Source of the DNA: Coenobita brevimanus
Lineage: Eukaryota > Arthropoda > Malacostraca > Decapoda > Coenobitidae
Length of the DNA stretch: 64,000 nucleotides
Direction: 5' to 3'
Assembly: GCA_032717465.1 (NCBI GenBank)
Contig: CM064681.1
Location: 8,718,332 to 8,782,331 of the forward strand
The first letter of the stretch is position 1. Each line of letters starts with the position of its first letter. Below the pieces are notes generated by a model. It was not told the origin of the DNA and ran no database searches. It saw only the letters and a list, made by a program, of their open reading frames with translations. A program made the position numbers and the translations under genes. This document shows, in pieces, positions 45,660 through 57,420 of this stretch.

Positions 45660-46830
45660 CTGAAGGGCAAGCTGGGGTGTTGGTGGCTGTCGCGATAAGG
45701 TTGGTAACTGTGACAATGGAAGAATAAATCTTGGGATGGGTAAATGTAATACCATTGTCCGAAACAGAGGATAAGAGTGATGTTTTTAATTCAAAAGAAA
45801 TAAAAAAGACTGGAAACATGCTGAAAGCTGACCTTTCCAAGAAAAACAAAAGATTGGCAAAGTCAAGATTCATTTAGAGACGCCCTGGTACATTGCATTT
45901 AAAAGTACTGGATGTCATTGGCGGCAGAGAATACAGACTGAGGAAGACAGTTCAAGAGTTGACCAGGTGCATACATGAAACTCTGAAAATACCAAATAAC
46001 TCTTGCAAGACAGAATCGGACAGAAAGGGATGATAGTATTTTAATAGATGGGTGCCAGCACCTGTAGCAATAGGAAGAGATATTATAACTTTGTAAGGCA
46101 GTGATAAATGAAACTGCGATATCAGAGGGACAGAGGTGCAACGATGCAGTGAAGAGGCAGATGTTGACGACAGTCAGTAAAAGAAGTGGAGTTGGTGAGA
46201 CTGAAAGCCTTTGACTCCAACCCGTTAATGACAGCATTATGTGGTAAGCCTCCCCCCCCCCCCATACACACATATGTGTTGTAAACCACACAGGGGCTAA
46301 TAAGATGCCTTTATAAAATCAACAGCTTCACAGGGGTGAAGAATGTTAGCAGTTGGCTTAGCATATCCAATCTCAGGAAACCGGATTTTACAATTACTGT
46401 AAAGTAGTTAATGTGATATTCCACGAAAAGTTCCAGGAGAGGGAGAAATCACCTGGATATTGTGAGATAATGAAGGACTACTGTACTTTAATGGATATTC
46501 TTGTAAATGATCTTGATGGGTTGAAAGATAGAGGAACTGATTTTTTGACGTATTAAACTAAGACAGTATCTTATAACCTAATCAGAAACAACAGACAAAT
46601 AAAAAACCAGGTGTGCCATTGCCTCATCTCGTGACTGTTAATGAAAGTACTGTGAGGGGCGTTGCGAAAAGCAGGTGGAAAAGCGGAGTTAGTCATCATC
46701 ATATGAGTAGACAGGGTATGATATGACGCCTAGAAAAGTGCTAATGAAGAGAAGAGAGTTGGTGTAAATGTTGTAATGTTGCAGAGACTGGGTGTGACCG
46801 TGGAGTCTAGGTCATTAACAAAGTGAATGA
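45660..46830. other. Complex unrecognised sequence
   Basis: About 1.1 kb, free of microsatellites apart from C11 near 46253. The minus strand is open for 130 codons (46291-45899) with varied, Cys- and Leu-rich residues, but I see no start context, family motif or neighbouring exon. The plus strand has scattered stops. It may be a decayed transposon or an intron. Confidence 0.25.
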
Positions 46831-47220
46831 TAGTAGTAGTTGTGGTGATAGTTGTAGTGGTTATTTTGGAGGAAATAATGGTGTACAGCAGGGTAGGTGT
46901 AATAGGATGCATATAAGTCCACGCTGCCTGATAAGCACGTGGGGTAACTCTCTCAACTCAATGGAAACGCCGAATCTTACACAGCGTGAGGCCAAGTTCA
47001 AATGCCGAGATCATATGCCGAGTTCAGATGTCGACCAGGAAAGCAGTAAGTTTCATTTCAGCAACTACACAGGTGACTGCGACAAGGAAGGAGATGGGAG
47101 AAGAGAGAGGGAAGGATGAAGAACGTGAGAAGAACAGAAAAACAAGAGCAGTCTGAGAGCGCATACCATTCCCTCTTCCATGTTTTTCACGACCTTGGCC
47201 CTTGACATTTAACCAGTTTT
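46831..47220. other. Non-coding sequence
   Basis: Short AGT/GTAGTGGT run at about 46829-46866. Nothing recognised. Confidence 0.35.
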
Positions 47221-47628
47221 TGCTCATACATGTAATTAACTGCTTCTCTGACGGCTCATACATGTAATTACCTGTTTCTCTGACGGCTCATACATGTAAT
47301 TAACTGCTTCTCAGACGGCTCATACATGTAATTAACTGCTTCTCTGACGGCTCATACATGTAATTAACTGCTTCTCTGACGGCTCATACATGTAATTAAC
47401 TGCTTCTCTGACGGCTCATACATGTAATTAACTGCTTCTCAGACGGCTCATACATGTAATTACCTGCCTCTCTGACGGCTCATACAGGTAATTAACTGTT
47501 TCTCTGACGGCTCATACATGTAATTAACTGCTTCTCTGACGGCTCATACATGTAATTAACTGCTTCTCTGACGGCTCATACACGTAATTAACTGCTTCTC
47601 TGACGGCTCATACATGTAATTAACTGCT
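47221..47628 (+). repeat. 32-bp minisatellite, 12.75 copies
   Basis: Unit GGCTCATACATGTAATTAAC + TGCTTCTCTGAC. Copies start every 32 bp from 47221 to 47605 with constant length and only a few point differences (TGCCTC, CAGGTA, CACGTA, CTCAGAC variants). Each unit carries the palindrome TACATGTA. The near-identity suggests recent amplification. Confidence 0.97.
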
Positions 47629-47907
47629 GTGACGGTTCTCAATCATTATTCCATACTTAGTGCATTCCATTCAACAGTTCTTCCACACCGTTCATGTCAC
47701 ACAAACAAAACAAACAGACACACAAAACACTAAAGAACATAACCACCTTGACGGAGGTAATGACAAAGAGAAGTGACAGAAGAGGATGACAGATGAAGCA
47801 GCGACGAGGAAGAAGTGAGGAGATGACGATGAGAAGGAGAAGAGAGGAAGAGATATGCTGGAGAAACTGAGGAGAAAAGAATGGAAAGGCAAGGAAAGCA
47901 AGACGAT
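47629..47907. other. Non-coding spacer
   Basis: Nothing recognised. Confidence 0.35.
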
Positions 47908-48023
47908 GATAAAAGAAAAAGTATATAGAAAGGACGAAGAGGAAATGAATAAAAAAAAAAAAAGGGCAGATGAGGTGTTATTGTGACTGGGAGGAGGAGG
48001 AGGAGGAGGAGGAGGAGGAGGAG

Positions 48024-48065
<42 letters not shown>

Positions 48066-48147
48066 CAAAACTATGATAAAAGACACAGAAAGGACGAAGA
48101 GGAAGTGAAGAAGGAAAAAAACAAAAAACAGGGGAGGTGTTATTGTG

Positions 48148-48216
<69 letters not shown>
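47908..48216 (+). repeat. 166-bp tandem duplication, each copy ending in a GA array
   Basis: Copy 1 (47908) and copy 2 (48074) share TGATAAAAGA, AGAAAGGACGAAGAGGAA, an A-rich run and GAGGTGTTATTGTG. Copy 1 ends in (GGA)n then (GA)16; copy 2 ends in pure (GA)33. The arrays diverged after duplication. Confidence 0.85.
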
Positions 48217-48219
<3 letters not shown>

Positions 48220-48380
48220 GTAAAGTAGAAGAAGGGCAACGCACAAGAGCCGAGGTGTCGCTATGGGAGGGGTAACAATTTCTGTAATGTGTCTCGCGTA
48301 GGGAAAGTATCAAATTATGCCTCAATCTCCACGGACGGATGGAACTGTGCGAGGCGGGCGAATGTGTGGCCAAGAGCTCA
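48217..48380. other. Short complex spacer
   Basis: About 160 bp of ordinary sequence. Nothing recognised. Confidence 0.35.
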
Positions 48381-49340
48381 TTAAACAGGGGTGGAGGAGG
48401 AGGGAGAGGAGGAAGGAGAGAAGGGAAAAGAAAAAGAAGGGAGGAGAGAAAGTAGGAAAGTGAAGGGAGACGGAAAAGGAAAGGAGGAAAGGGGAGGGAG
48501 ATGGAAGGAGGAAAAATAAAAGAAGGAAAAAGGAATGAGACAAAAGGAGAAAGATGGAAAGAGGGAAAGAAAGGAGGAAAGAGGAGGGAGACAGAAGGAA
48601 GGTCAGAAAGGAGGAAAGAAGAAGGAAAGGAAAAGAGAAAGAAGAGGGAGACGGAGGGAGGGAAAGAGAGAAAAAGAGGAGGAAGAAAAGGAGAGAAAGA
48701 AAGGAAGAAGGAGACAGAAGAAGGGAAAGAAAGGAGGACAGAGGAGGGAGACGTAAGGAGGGAAGGAAAGGAAAGAGGAAAAGAGAAAGCGATAGGACAG
48801 TTCAGTCAAGCAAAAACGGAGAAAAACAGGAAAAAAAAAAAAGAAGACAGGAGGAAATATTGGAAAATGGGTGGAGGAGGAAAAGATGGCGAGGGTCAGA
48901 GGAGGGAAAGGAAAACGAAAAGGGTGAGAGATGGAAAGTTTTCATAAGGGCGAGGGGAGGAAAAAAAGAAAAGGGAAGAGGGAGAAGGAAGGAAAGACTG
49001 GAGGGAAAAAGAGTGGATTGCAGAGTGGAGCAAATGAGGAAATGGTTGTTAGAAATAAAGAAAAATACGTGGGAGGAGAAGACAGAGGGGACGAAATACG
49101 GGAACGAGAGAGACATGGAAGGGGGTATGGAAGAGATGGGAGGAACAGGGAGGAAGAAAGGTAGGACGGCAGCAAAAATAAAAAATAAAGGAAAAACAAA
49201 GAAAAGGGGATTAGGAGAAAAAAGAAGAAAAAAGTAGGAGAGGGATGGATGAAAGAAAATCGTCAAGGAAGAGGAAGGAAAGGGGAGAAAAGAGACAAGA
49301 GAAGAAGGCAAGAGAATAGGAGGATGAAAGGCAGACGAAT
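48380..49340 (+). repeat. Polypurine (GGAGGAAAG)n block
   Basis: Nearly 1 kb of A/G-rich plus strand with GGAGGGAGACGGAAGGAGG-like units. Open frames up to 227 codons on plus (Lys/Glu/Arg/Gly) and 192 on minus (Ser/Phe/Leu/Pro) are artefacts. Confidence 0.92.
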
Positions 49341-49564
49341 AAAACTGCATGGTTGTGCCTAGAATAAAGAAGTATTTCATATTATTATACTGAAGGAATT
49401 AAAACTCAAATTTCTCACGTACTCATTTAGATTACCATATTCTGGAAGTGTACACGGTTATGTCTGGCTGATAACTCCTTCATTTGGGTTATATTTTTAA
49501 AGTTTTCCTTCCACCAGATGAGCATATATATAACTTTGAAGAGAACTCGCATTGAAAGGGTTAT
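49341..49564. other. AT-rich spacer
   Basis: Nothing recognised. Confidence 0.35.
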
Positions 49565-49622
49565 TCTATCTATCTATCTATAGCCAGACGCCGTAATATC
49601 ACAAGGGGTGTCCGTTTGTCTC
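49565..49622 (-). mobile_element. LINE 3' terminus (family A, copy 4)
   Basis: On the reverse strand, ACACCCCTTGTGATATTACG, then GCGTCTGGCTATAGATAGATAG. Only the last ~40 bp and the (TAGA)n tail are recognisable, consistent with very strong 5' truncation. Confidence 0.7.
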
Positions 49623-50335
49623 TGAATTAGCTGTTTTAAGGGGAGGGGAACCAAACCTCCTCCAACCCTCTTGTTGACACGCAGGGAACACGTATGGGCT
49701 GGTTATATGGTTATCACCAAGCATGTAAATGGTTTCCTGGCTTACAGGAAACCACTAGGTTTGTCACTCAATGTAAAGCCACCTGAAAAGGAAGGAAGAG
49801 TAATATAAAGTGACAGGAAAGATGGAAAAAATACGAAGAGGGAAGGGCAGAAAAAAAAAAAGAATAATAAAGGTGAAGGAAGAAGTAGGCAATACTGCAT
49901 CAAGTGACAGGATGATGGTCGCCACCACCTACCACAAAAAAGGTTAATGAAGTCTATAATATAATCCCTGCAGTTCGAAAAATCTATGCAAAGCCAAGTA
50001 TAATAATCTAGATACATCAAGAAAAAAATGAAAACACGTAATCATAGCCGAAGATTAATTTACATTTTTTTTTAAAGAATAAGTCTACTCAATATTTAAA
50101 AAAGGAGAAAAGCATAATCCCTCCACTATATAGCCCAAAATTTTCAGTAACACAATAGCCTCATACGTCACGTCAAGAGTCAATTGCTATTATTTCAGAG
50201 CACATTAATTAACCAAGAAATTATGTATGCAATTCCCAGTACCTCCATGGACACTCCGTCAAGGTAAATAGTGCGAAAATATGGCGAATAATTATTTCTC
50301 ATTCACAAAGGCTGAGTCAATTGTTCCCTCCCGTC
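49623..50335. other. AT-rich non-coding sequence
   Basis: Nothing recognised. Confidence 0.4.
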
Positions 50336-50344
50336 GCAAGCTTT

Positions 50345-50735
50345 TTTCCACTCCTTCCCTCCCTCCCTCCCTCTCACCCCCTTCTTGCTTGTTTTCCTCC
50401 ATCCCCCTCCCCTGCGCTTTCTCTCTCTCCCCCTCTCTCCCCCAAGCATTTTCTCCCTTCTCCCTCCCCTCCTAAATAGTCACTCCCCCTCCTCCATCCT
50501 TTCTTCTCCCTTTCCTTCCCCATCTCCTTTCCCTCCCTCTGTCACCCTCCTCCCCTTCCTCCATCCTCCCACCTCCACTTTCTCTTCTCCCTCGTCTCCC
50601 TACCTTCCTCCATTCCTCCCCTCACAGGCTTCTCTCCCTCCCTCCCCGTCTGTCTCCCTCCCTTCCTTCATCTATACAAGTTTTCCTCCTTCTTCTTCTT
50701 CTTCTTCTTCTCTCTCTCTCTCTCTCTCTCTCTTC
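50345..50735 (+). repeat. Polypyrimidine block ending in (CTT)n(CT)n
   Basis: CCCTCCCTCC-rich, with CTTCTTCTT (about 50690-50710) then (CT)11. Confidence 0.88.
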
Positions 50736-50805
50736 ATGCCTGTGTGTGCTTGGATGGCAAACAGTGGAGATGGAGGGTCGAAAGGAAGGAAGGAGAGCTA
50801 TGATG

Positions 50806-50811
<6 letters not shown>

Positions 50812-50877
<66 letters not shown>
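50812..50877. repeat. (GA)33 microsatellite
   Basis: Uninterrupted. With the CT run about 80 bp upstream it forms another inverted CT/GA pair. Confidence 0.96.
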
Positions 50878-50880
<3 letters not shown>

Positions 50881-52260
50881 GGACGAGAAGAAGGGGAGAG
50901 GGTTATGATGGAAAGGGACTAGAAGGAAGCAGGGATGGAATTAGGGAGACAGGGGGAAGGTGAGAAGGAAAGACAGAGGGAAGCAGAGAGGGAGAGGAGG
51001 AGAACAGACAGAGGTTGATAGAGAGGGAGAAGAGGAGGAGAGACAGAGGGAGGTAGAGAGGGAGAGGAGGTAGAGAGGGAGAGGAGGTAGAGAGGGAGAG
51101 GAGGTAGAGAGGAAGAGGAGAACAGACAGAGGTTGATTGAGAGGGAGAAGAGGAGGAGAGACAGAGGGAGGTAGAGAGGGAGTGGAGGAGGAGAGACTGA
51201 GGGAGAGAGGGAGAGGAAGAGGAAGAGAGACAGGGAGAGGAGAGGAGAAGGAAGAGAGACACAGGTCGGAAAGAGGGAGGGAAGGAGGGAGAAGGCGCGA
51301 CAAAAGACAGGGAGAGGGTTTTGATGAGAGTCATGGAAGTATGGGTGAATCTGAGGGAGGGTGACAGGGAGGAAGGGAGAGGGAGGGAGGATGAAAATGA
51401 GAGACAAGAGGGTGGAGCAGCATGGAGAGAGGGAAGGAAACTAGAGTTGAAGGAGGGTGATGGAGAGAGAGAAGGAGAGAGAGAGAAAGGGGGGGGGAGG
51501 TAAGGAGGGAGAAAGTAAGGCAAAAGGCAGGGAGGAAAGAAGGAAACATGGTCGGAAGCAGGGAGTGATGTGGGAAACCAATAAGGGCGAGAGATGGAGG
51601 GAGGGAGAGAGAAACGGAAACAAAAGACAAAGGGAGAAGTACGATGGGGGAAGATGAGGAGGAATTAAGGGTGGAAACGGGCAGGAGGATAGAGTAGAGG
51701 ACGAAGAGAAACAGCAAACAGGCAGAGAGAAAAAGAGTGGAAAGAAGGAAGGGAGAGTGAAATTTGAGAGATGGAGGAAGGGTGGAGGCCAATAGGGTAA
51801 GGTGGAGATGAAGGAAAGGGAGGAACAACCAAGGGTGGAAATAGAAAGGGGGGACGATTAAAAGAGGGAGAGAGGAAAACATGAAGGGAGACGGGAAAAA
51901 GAGAGGGGGGGACGAAAGAAAAGAGGGAGAGAAGAAAAGAGGAGGGGGGCGAAAAAGAGGGAGAGGACAACAGAGGGGGGAGGGACGGAGAAGAGTGAGG
52001 GAGAGGTTAACAGAAAGGAGGGGGCGGGAAAGAGGGAGAAAGAGGTTTAAGGGGGTAAGTGAGAGAAAATTTGAGGCTAAGGACTGGGAGAGATTAAAGT
52101 ATAAAGGAAGTGAGACAGAAATTGGAAAGGGGGAAGGAGGAGGAAGAAAACGAATATTAACAGGAAGAAGCGTAAATACAGATGAGGGAGAGGACGAAGA
52201 CGAGAAGAAGAAAAGAAGAGGATGGAATGCAGAAGTGAAGAATAACGATAGAGGAATATT
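50878..52260 (+). repeat. Polypurine block with 17-bp and ~118-bp tandems
   Basis: GGGAGAGGAGG-rich. GGTAGAGAGGGAGAGGA repeats every 17 bp at about 51052-51110. A longer segment with AGAACAGACAGAGGTTGAT recurs 118 bp apart (about 51003 and 51121). Several mutually overlapping minus-strand frames (up to 206 codons) are artefacts. Confidence 0.9.
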
Positions 52261-52590
52261 AAAAGGAATTACAATAGAGAAATAACGTACTAGAAGAAAG
52301 GTTTAATTCACTGCCCTGATTTGTAAATAAATCTAGTTTATTTCTGCTATCGACATACAATTCTAACTACTAGAGAAAGCCGCTGTCCTAAAAAAGGCTA
52401 AATCACACTCAGAGTAAAAAAAACAAAACAAAAAAAAGTAAGAGGAACAAAACTGTCTTGGAGTGTCAAGAGTAAGAAAAAATGCGTCATCGTCCTGAAA
52501 GGGGTCTGTGGGAGAAGAGAAAACAGGGAAGTGAGAGAGGAAGAATTTAATACCATACCCAGAAATGATCAGAGATAAGTGGAGAGCTAT
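52261..52590. other. AT-rich non-coding sequence
   Basis: Nothing recognised. Confidence 0.35.
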
Positions 52591-52594
52591 AAGA

Positions 52595-52760
52595 CAAAGA
52601 AGAAGAAAAGAAAAAAAACAGAAGAAAAAGAAAATGAAGAAACACAAGAAAAAAGAAAATGAAGAAAGAAGAAAAAGAAAGAAAAAGAGAAAATGAAGAA
52701 AGAAGAAAAGGAAAGAAAAGCAAAAAGTAAAAGAAAAAGAAAAAAGAGAAAGAAGAAAAG
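52595..52760 (+). repeat. (GAAAAGAAGAAA)n purine run
   Basis: A-rich polypurine, AAGAAAATGAAGAAA repeated. Confidence 0.88.
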
Positions 52761-53400
52761 AAGCAGAAACCAGGATATATATATAACAAACAATATAAAG
52801 GAAAAAAAACCTACAGAAGAATAAGATGATTTTATTACGTTTTAGAGGGAGGATCTGTAGTGGCCCCATCAACCCTTTCCCATGTGTCTTCCAGAGCTGT
52901 AAAAACTGTCTGAAGGCAGTAGGACGAGAATAAAAAGTACGCCATCGGATTGAAATGGCTAACAAATTAATGGCGTTCGCTAGAGATGAAAGCAGGCATG
53001 AAGAGAGGATGCACAGACGACAGACAAATAGCAATCAAACGTAAAACTAGAATATAAAAGAGCAGTGTGAAAGGGAACGTATAACTCTGGAGAAAAGGAC
53101 GAGGAGTGAAAGAGAATTAAGAAGAATGGTAACCTAAATATGAGTGCGTGGACGAAAGAACAGTGCTACATAACAGGAACGGCACACAATGAACAACCAG
53201 AGAACAAGAAACTGCAGAAAAGGGCTATGAACTCTCCAGCGCACGCAAAAATGGAAGGAATAGGACAGGGTTTGTGAAGAAGAGAAATAAGTGAAAGGTG
53301 AAAGAAGGGCGATGGCTGGATGAAAGAGCAACACTACGTAACAGCACTCGGCAATCAACACACAACACAGTTCGTATGAATTAGTCTTTTGTCGACCCTG
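52761..53400. other. Non-coding sequence
   Basis: A segment with GAAAGAACAGTGCTACATAACAGG near 53155 and GAAAGAGCAACACTACGTAACAGC near 53322 looks like a diverged 167-bp direct repeat. No gene. Confidence 0.4.
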
Positions 53401-53419
53401 TTGATTGCCAAGTAAGCAA

Positions 53420-54730
53420 AAACGGGGAGGGGGAAGGGGAGAGGGGAAGGAAGAGGAGGAGGAAGAGAGGGAGAGGAAGGAAGGGGGGAAGGCAGAGGTG
53501 AAGTGAGGGGAAAGGGGAAGGGTAGGAATACGAGGGAGAAGATGGGGGATGAAGGTGAGCTGTAGAAGACGGGAGAGGAAGGGTGAGGGAGGGAGAAGGG
53601 AGGAAAAACCAGAAAGGGATGAATAGGGAAAGGAAGGAGGAAGGAGAAAGATGAAGGAAATGAAGATGAAAGGACTGACGAAAAGAAGGGGGCGTGAGAG
53701 TGGGAAGCAGCGTGAAAAGGAGAAAGCAAGAGAAAATAAAAGAGGGGCAAGTAAGAGAGGGCAAGGAAAATAAGGGGGAAAGAAGAGGGGGGATAGGATG
53801 TTGTGGGGATGGAAGGAAAGGAAGATGAAGGAAAAGGAGGATGTGGGTGAATATGGGGAGGAGAGGAAAATGTAGATGAAACAGGGAGGAGTTAGACAGA
53901 AAAGGCAAGAGAGAGAGAAGGGGAGGAAAAATGAGAGATGGGAAAGAAGCGGGGAGAAAAAGACGGTGAAGTACCGGTAGTGATGAAGTGAAAGCAAGAG
54001 GAGTCAGTAGCAGCGAGAAGAAAAGGGAAAATGAGATGAAAATGAGAAGTCAAGAGAGGGAAAGAAGGAAAATGAGGAAAAGGGAAACTGGCGAGGAAGG
54101 GGAGAGACACGGGAACAGTGATATGGTACAAGTGTAGGTGTGAGTGTGGGCTGGGGGAGGAAATATGATGGGGAGAATAACTGGAGGGAGAGTGAGAAGA
54201 GGCAAGAATGGGAAATGAATGAAGGAGAGATCAGTGGCATGAGTGAGAGGAGAGGAGGGAGTGACGGAGGGACTGAAGAGGAATGGGAGAGATGGATAAC
54301 TGGAGACACAAGGTGGTGATGAGGAGAAAGAAAGAGTGGGAAGGGGGGAGAGAAAAAGGCTGTGGGAGATGAGAGGGGAGAAAATGGGAGGGGACATGGG
54401 CATGAAGATGGGGCTAAGGGAAGGGGGTGGGGGCGACAAACTGAGGAAAGGAGGAGGGGGTGAAGCAAAGACAGAAAATAGGAAGGAAGGACAAAGTGGG
54501 ACGGGGGCAGGAGGAATGGGCGAGGGGAGGGGAAGGGGGGAGGAGGAATGGGCGAGGGGAGGGGAAGGGGGCAGGAGGAATGGGCGAGGGGAGGGGAAGG
54601 GAGGGAGGAGAAATGGGCGAGGGGAGGGGGAGTGGAAGTGGGAGTGGGAGGCAGGGGTAGGAGAAGAACTGGAGAGAGGGGAGGGGACGGGAGGGGGGTC
54701 CGTGTGGGGGTAGGGGGAGGTAAGGAAAGA
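53420..54730 (+). repeat. Polypurine G-rich block
   Basis: GGGGAGAGGGGAAGG-rich plus strand with a 32-bp unit (next entry) and many G3+ runs. Minus-strand frames up to 287 codons are artefacts. Confidence 0.9.
54507..54634 (+). repeat. 32-bp G-rich minisatellite, 4 copies
   Basis: GGAATGGGCGAGGGGAGGGG... recurs with 32-bp spacing (54511, 54543, 54575, about 54607). Each unit has several G3-G6 runs, so quadruplex formation is likely. Confidence 0.92.
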
Positions 54731-54821
54731 AGAACCTTACGTATAGCGCTCTCAAAAATTCATTACAACTTTTTAGGGCGATTCCTGGCGAATTAATGTT
54801 TGCCTCTCCTCTTTGTCTGGC

Positions 54822-54898
54822 CCTCTCCCCCTTCCCTCCCTTCTCTCCCCCTTCCCTCCCTTCTCTCCCCCTTCCCTCCCTTCTCTCTCCTTCCCTCC
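54822..54898 (+). repeat. 20-bp pyrimidine minisatellite, ~3.8 copies
   Basis: CTCTCCCCCTTCCCTCCCTT repeated almost perfectly. Plus strand changes from purine to pyrimidine between this and the preceding block. Confidence 0.92.
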
Positions 54899-54919
54899 GG
54901 TCCCCTCCTCCTTCTCTGA

Positions 54920-55490
54920 GTTATGAGCGCAAGTGGGAGAGAAAATGGGAGGACAAAATAGGCAAAGAAAATGAGTGGGGTTTAACAGAAGAAAATACAG
55001 CAAAATGGGAGACCACAAAACTCATAACAAGAGCCAAAGATGAGAACAAAGAGAGCCAAAAGAGCATAGAGAGAACAAAATAGGTGAACAATTTAAGGTG
55101 GGTGAACCAATTAGAGAGCAAAACGCGGGAAAGTAATGAAAGAAGGTACGAGAGGGAAATGGGAGAGGAAATTGGGAAAACAAACATAGAAGCAGAATGA
55201 AAGGAAAAAATAGGAAGCAAATGGAACAACAAGGAAAAATATAACAGCAAAATACAGCAAATAGGAGAGGAAAATGGGTACTCAAACTAATGGGAGGACA
55301 CAGAGAAGAACAAAAATGGGAGGGTAACAGAAGAAAAAAAAAAAAGTGCAAAAATGGAAGCTTCAATTAGAAGGCTAAATTGGAAGGCAAAGTAGGTCAT
55401 AAACAAAATAAATGGGAGAGCAAAACAGAACGAAATCGGAGAACAGAGTGAATGAAAAGGTAATAGAGCAAAATAGGCGTGAAAAAGGAG
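54920..55490 (+). repeat. Degenerate (GCAAAATGGGAGAACAAAA)n array
   Basis: Irregular AAAATGGGAG and GAGAACAAA words recur throughout. No gene. Confidence 0.6.
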
Positions 55491-56095
55491 AGGTTATAAC
55501 ATTTTCGGGGTGATACGGATGTTGGAAACAGAAGAAGAAATAAATGGTGAACTTCCGTAACCCACTGTGCAATTAGGCCCTTGTCAAATGTGGGAGAGAG
55601 TGTGCTGAAGCTTCCTTGAATCGAGAAGATGAATGAGAAAAATGAAGTACGGCTGCATACAGTAATACAGATTCACTTTCTAGGTCAACATTATGAAACT
55701 TACCCATTACTCGAGAGACGTTGCTTTCATTCAAAAGATCGCATAATTAGGTCTCAAAAGTAACTATATACCCATTGTTTCGTTATTTCTCGCAGTTAAA
55801 TGAGTCGATACTTAAGTCTGCTAGTGTACGAATATTCTTGCGTCTGAGATGGGTGAACGGGGAGAGTGGCTATGCAGTGTGGTGGAGTATAAATGAGCAG
55901 TCAATTCTTTCAACTCCATGACATTCTTACTGTTTTATTCTAACGCCACCGGACGATTATATATACCGTTAGTTTTGGGAGGAAATTTTATGGTGAAGGA
56001 AGTAAATAGAGTTCGTGCTTAACCCTTTCACTACAAGCAGCTTCCACAAAGTTAAACTCGTCTTCAAGTAGTAAAAATAAAATAATAAAGACGTA
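55491..56095. other. Non-coding sequence
   Basis: TTAACCCTTTCACTAC occurs at about 56021 and GGACGATTATATA at about 55952, both related to the dispersed box. Nothing else recognised. Confidence 0.4.
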
Positions 56096-57420
56096 ACCAT
56101 AATGAGGCAAAGTATCCAATCATTCCTACCCTATTATATCTCTACAATCCAAAACCCAAACTGATCCTACTCTAATCATCCTACCATCCTGCTCTAATCC
56201 ACTTCCACACATATATATCGTTGGAGTACACATCCACCTCCCTATTCGTACCATCATCCCCACTTTGATACTGATTCACAACTTTCCCCCCCACTTCTAA
56301 GCTAATCCTTATGCCAATCCTTTCCACAGTTTAAGTATCTCATCATCCCAAGCCCAAATCATCTCTACATTCATACCCATCCTTACAAACATCCAGTCAT
56401 TGCTCTGCTATAAACATTAATCATTTACTCATCCGCCTCTACAACCATCCAACCATCCCTATATTAACCACTGCATCAACCATTCAAAAACCGCATACAA
56501 AATCATCTCATCCACAACCATCCATACAAACATCCGATCATCACTTTACTAAATACTGCCAATTCGCTTCTGCAACTACCTAACCATCCCTACACCATCC
56601 ACATCACCAACCACCCCAGCACCCCTATCCTTATCCATCTCCACAACCATCCACATATCCCTTCATTAATTCACACATCAACTATCTCAGCATCCTATAA
56701 CCTCTATCCCTGTTATGAATCACCAACCATCCCATCTAACCATCCTTGCCTCCCTACCTTTATGCATCCTCACTGCGACACAACCTTCCAACATCTCTAC
56801 CCCAAACCAATTTCCAAGCCAAGAACATCCTTACATATATCTAACCAACTCTATACTAAAATATGCCATTCCACCTCTGCAACATCCTGACCATCTCCAT
56901 ACCTACCTCTAGATCACCCCTCCCACAATCATCTCTAACCATCTCTCCAACAAGCAAACCATCCAATTAAGCATCCGTACTCCTATCCATCACTACAACC
57001 ACAACCTTCCCTAAAAACATCCAACCATCGCCGTAAAACTAATTTTAATCAACCTTAACACCATGCAACCTTACACCAACCTTTCCAATACAACCATCCT
57101 TATATATATCCAACCATCATAGTGATAAAAAATCGCTAAACCACAACTACAACAATACGAAACATCCCTACACCAACCATCCCAGAAGGGGTGCATCCTT
57201 ATCTTCAACTATCACCACAACCACAACCACCCAACCATCCCTACTCTCTTCACTACATTAAACATGCCTTCCCTACAACAAACCATACACCAACCATCCC
57301 AGAAGTGGTGCATCCCTACCTTTATCCATCATCATAACTACAACCACCCAACCATCCCTTCACTCCTCCCCACACCCACCACACCAGCATCCCTACCCCC
57401 ATCCATCTCATTCCAGTCCC
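56096..57420 (+). repeat. Degenerate (CATCC/ACAACCATCC)n array
   Basis: About 1.3 kb with CCATCC, AACCATCCCTAC and CCACAACCA words and almost no G on the plus strand. A 117-bp direct repeat is visible (CACCAACCATCCCAGAAG at 57171 and 57288). Confidence 0.85.

Noticed and set aside
47221..47628. CRISPR array
   Set aside because: The repeats are contiguous without variable spacers, and the genome is eukaryotic. It is a minisatellite.
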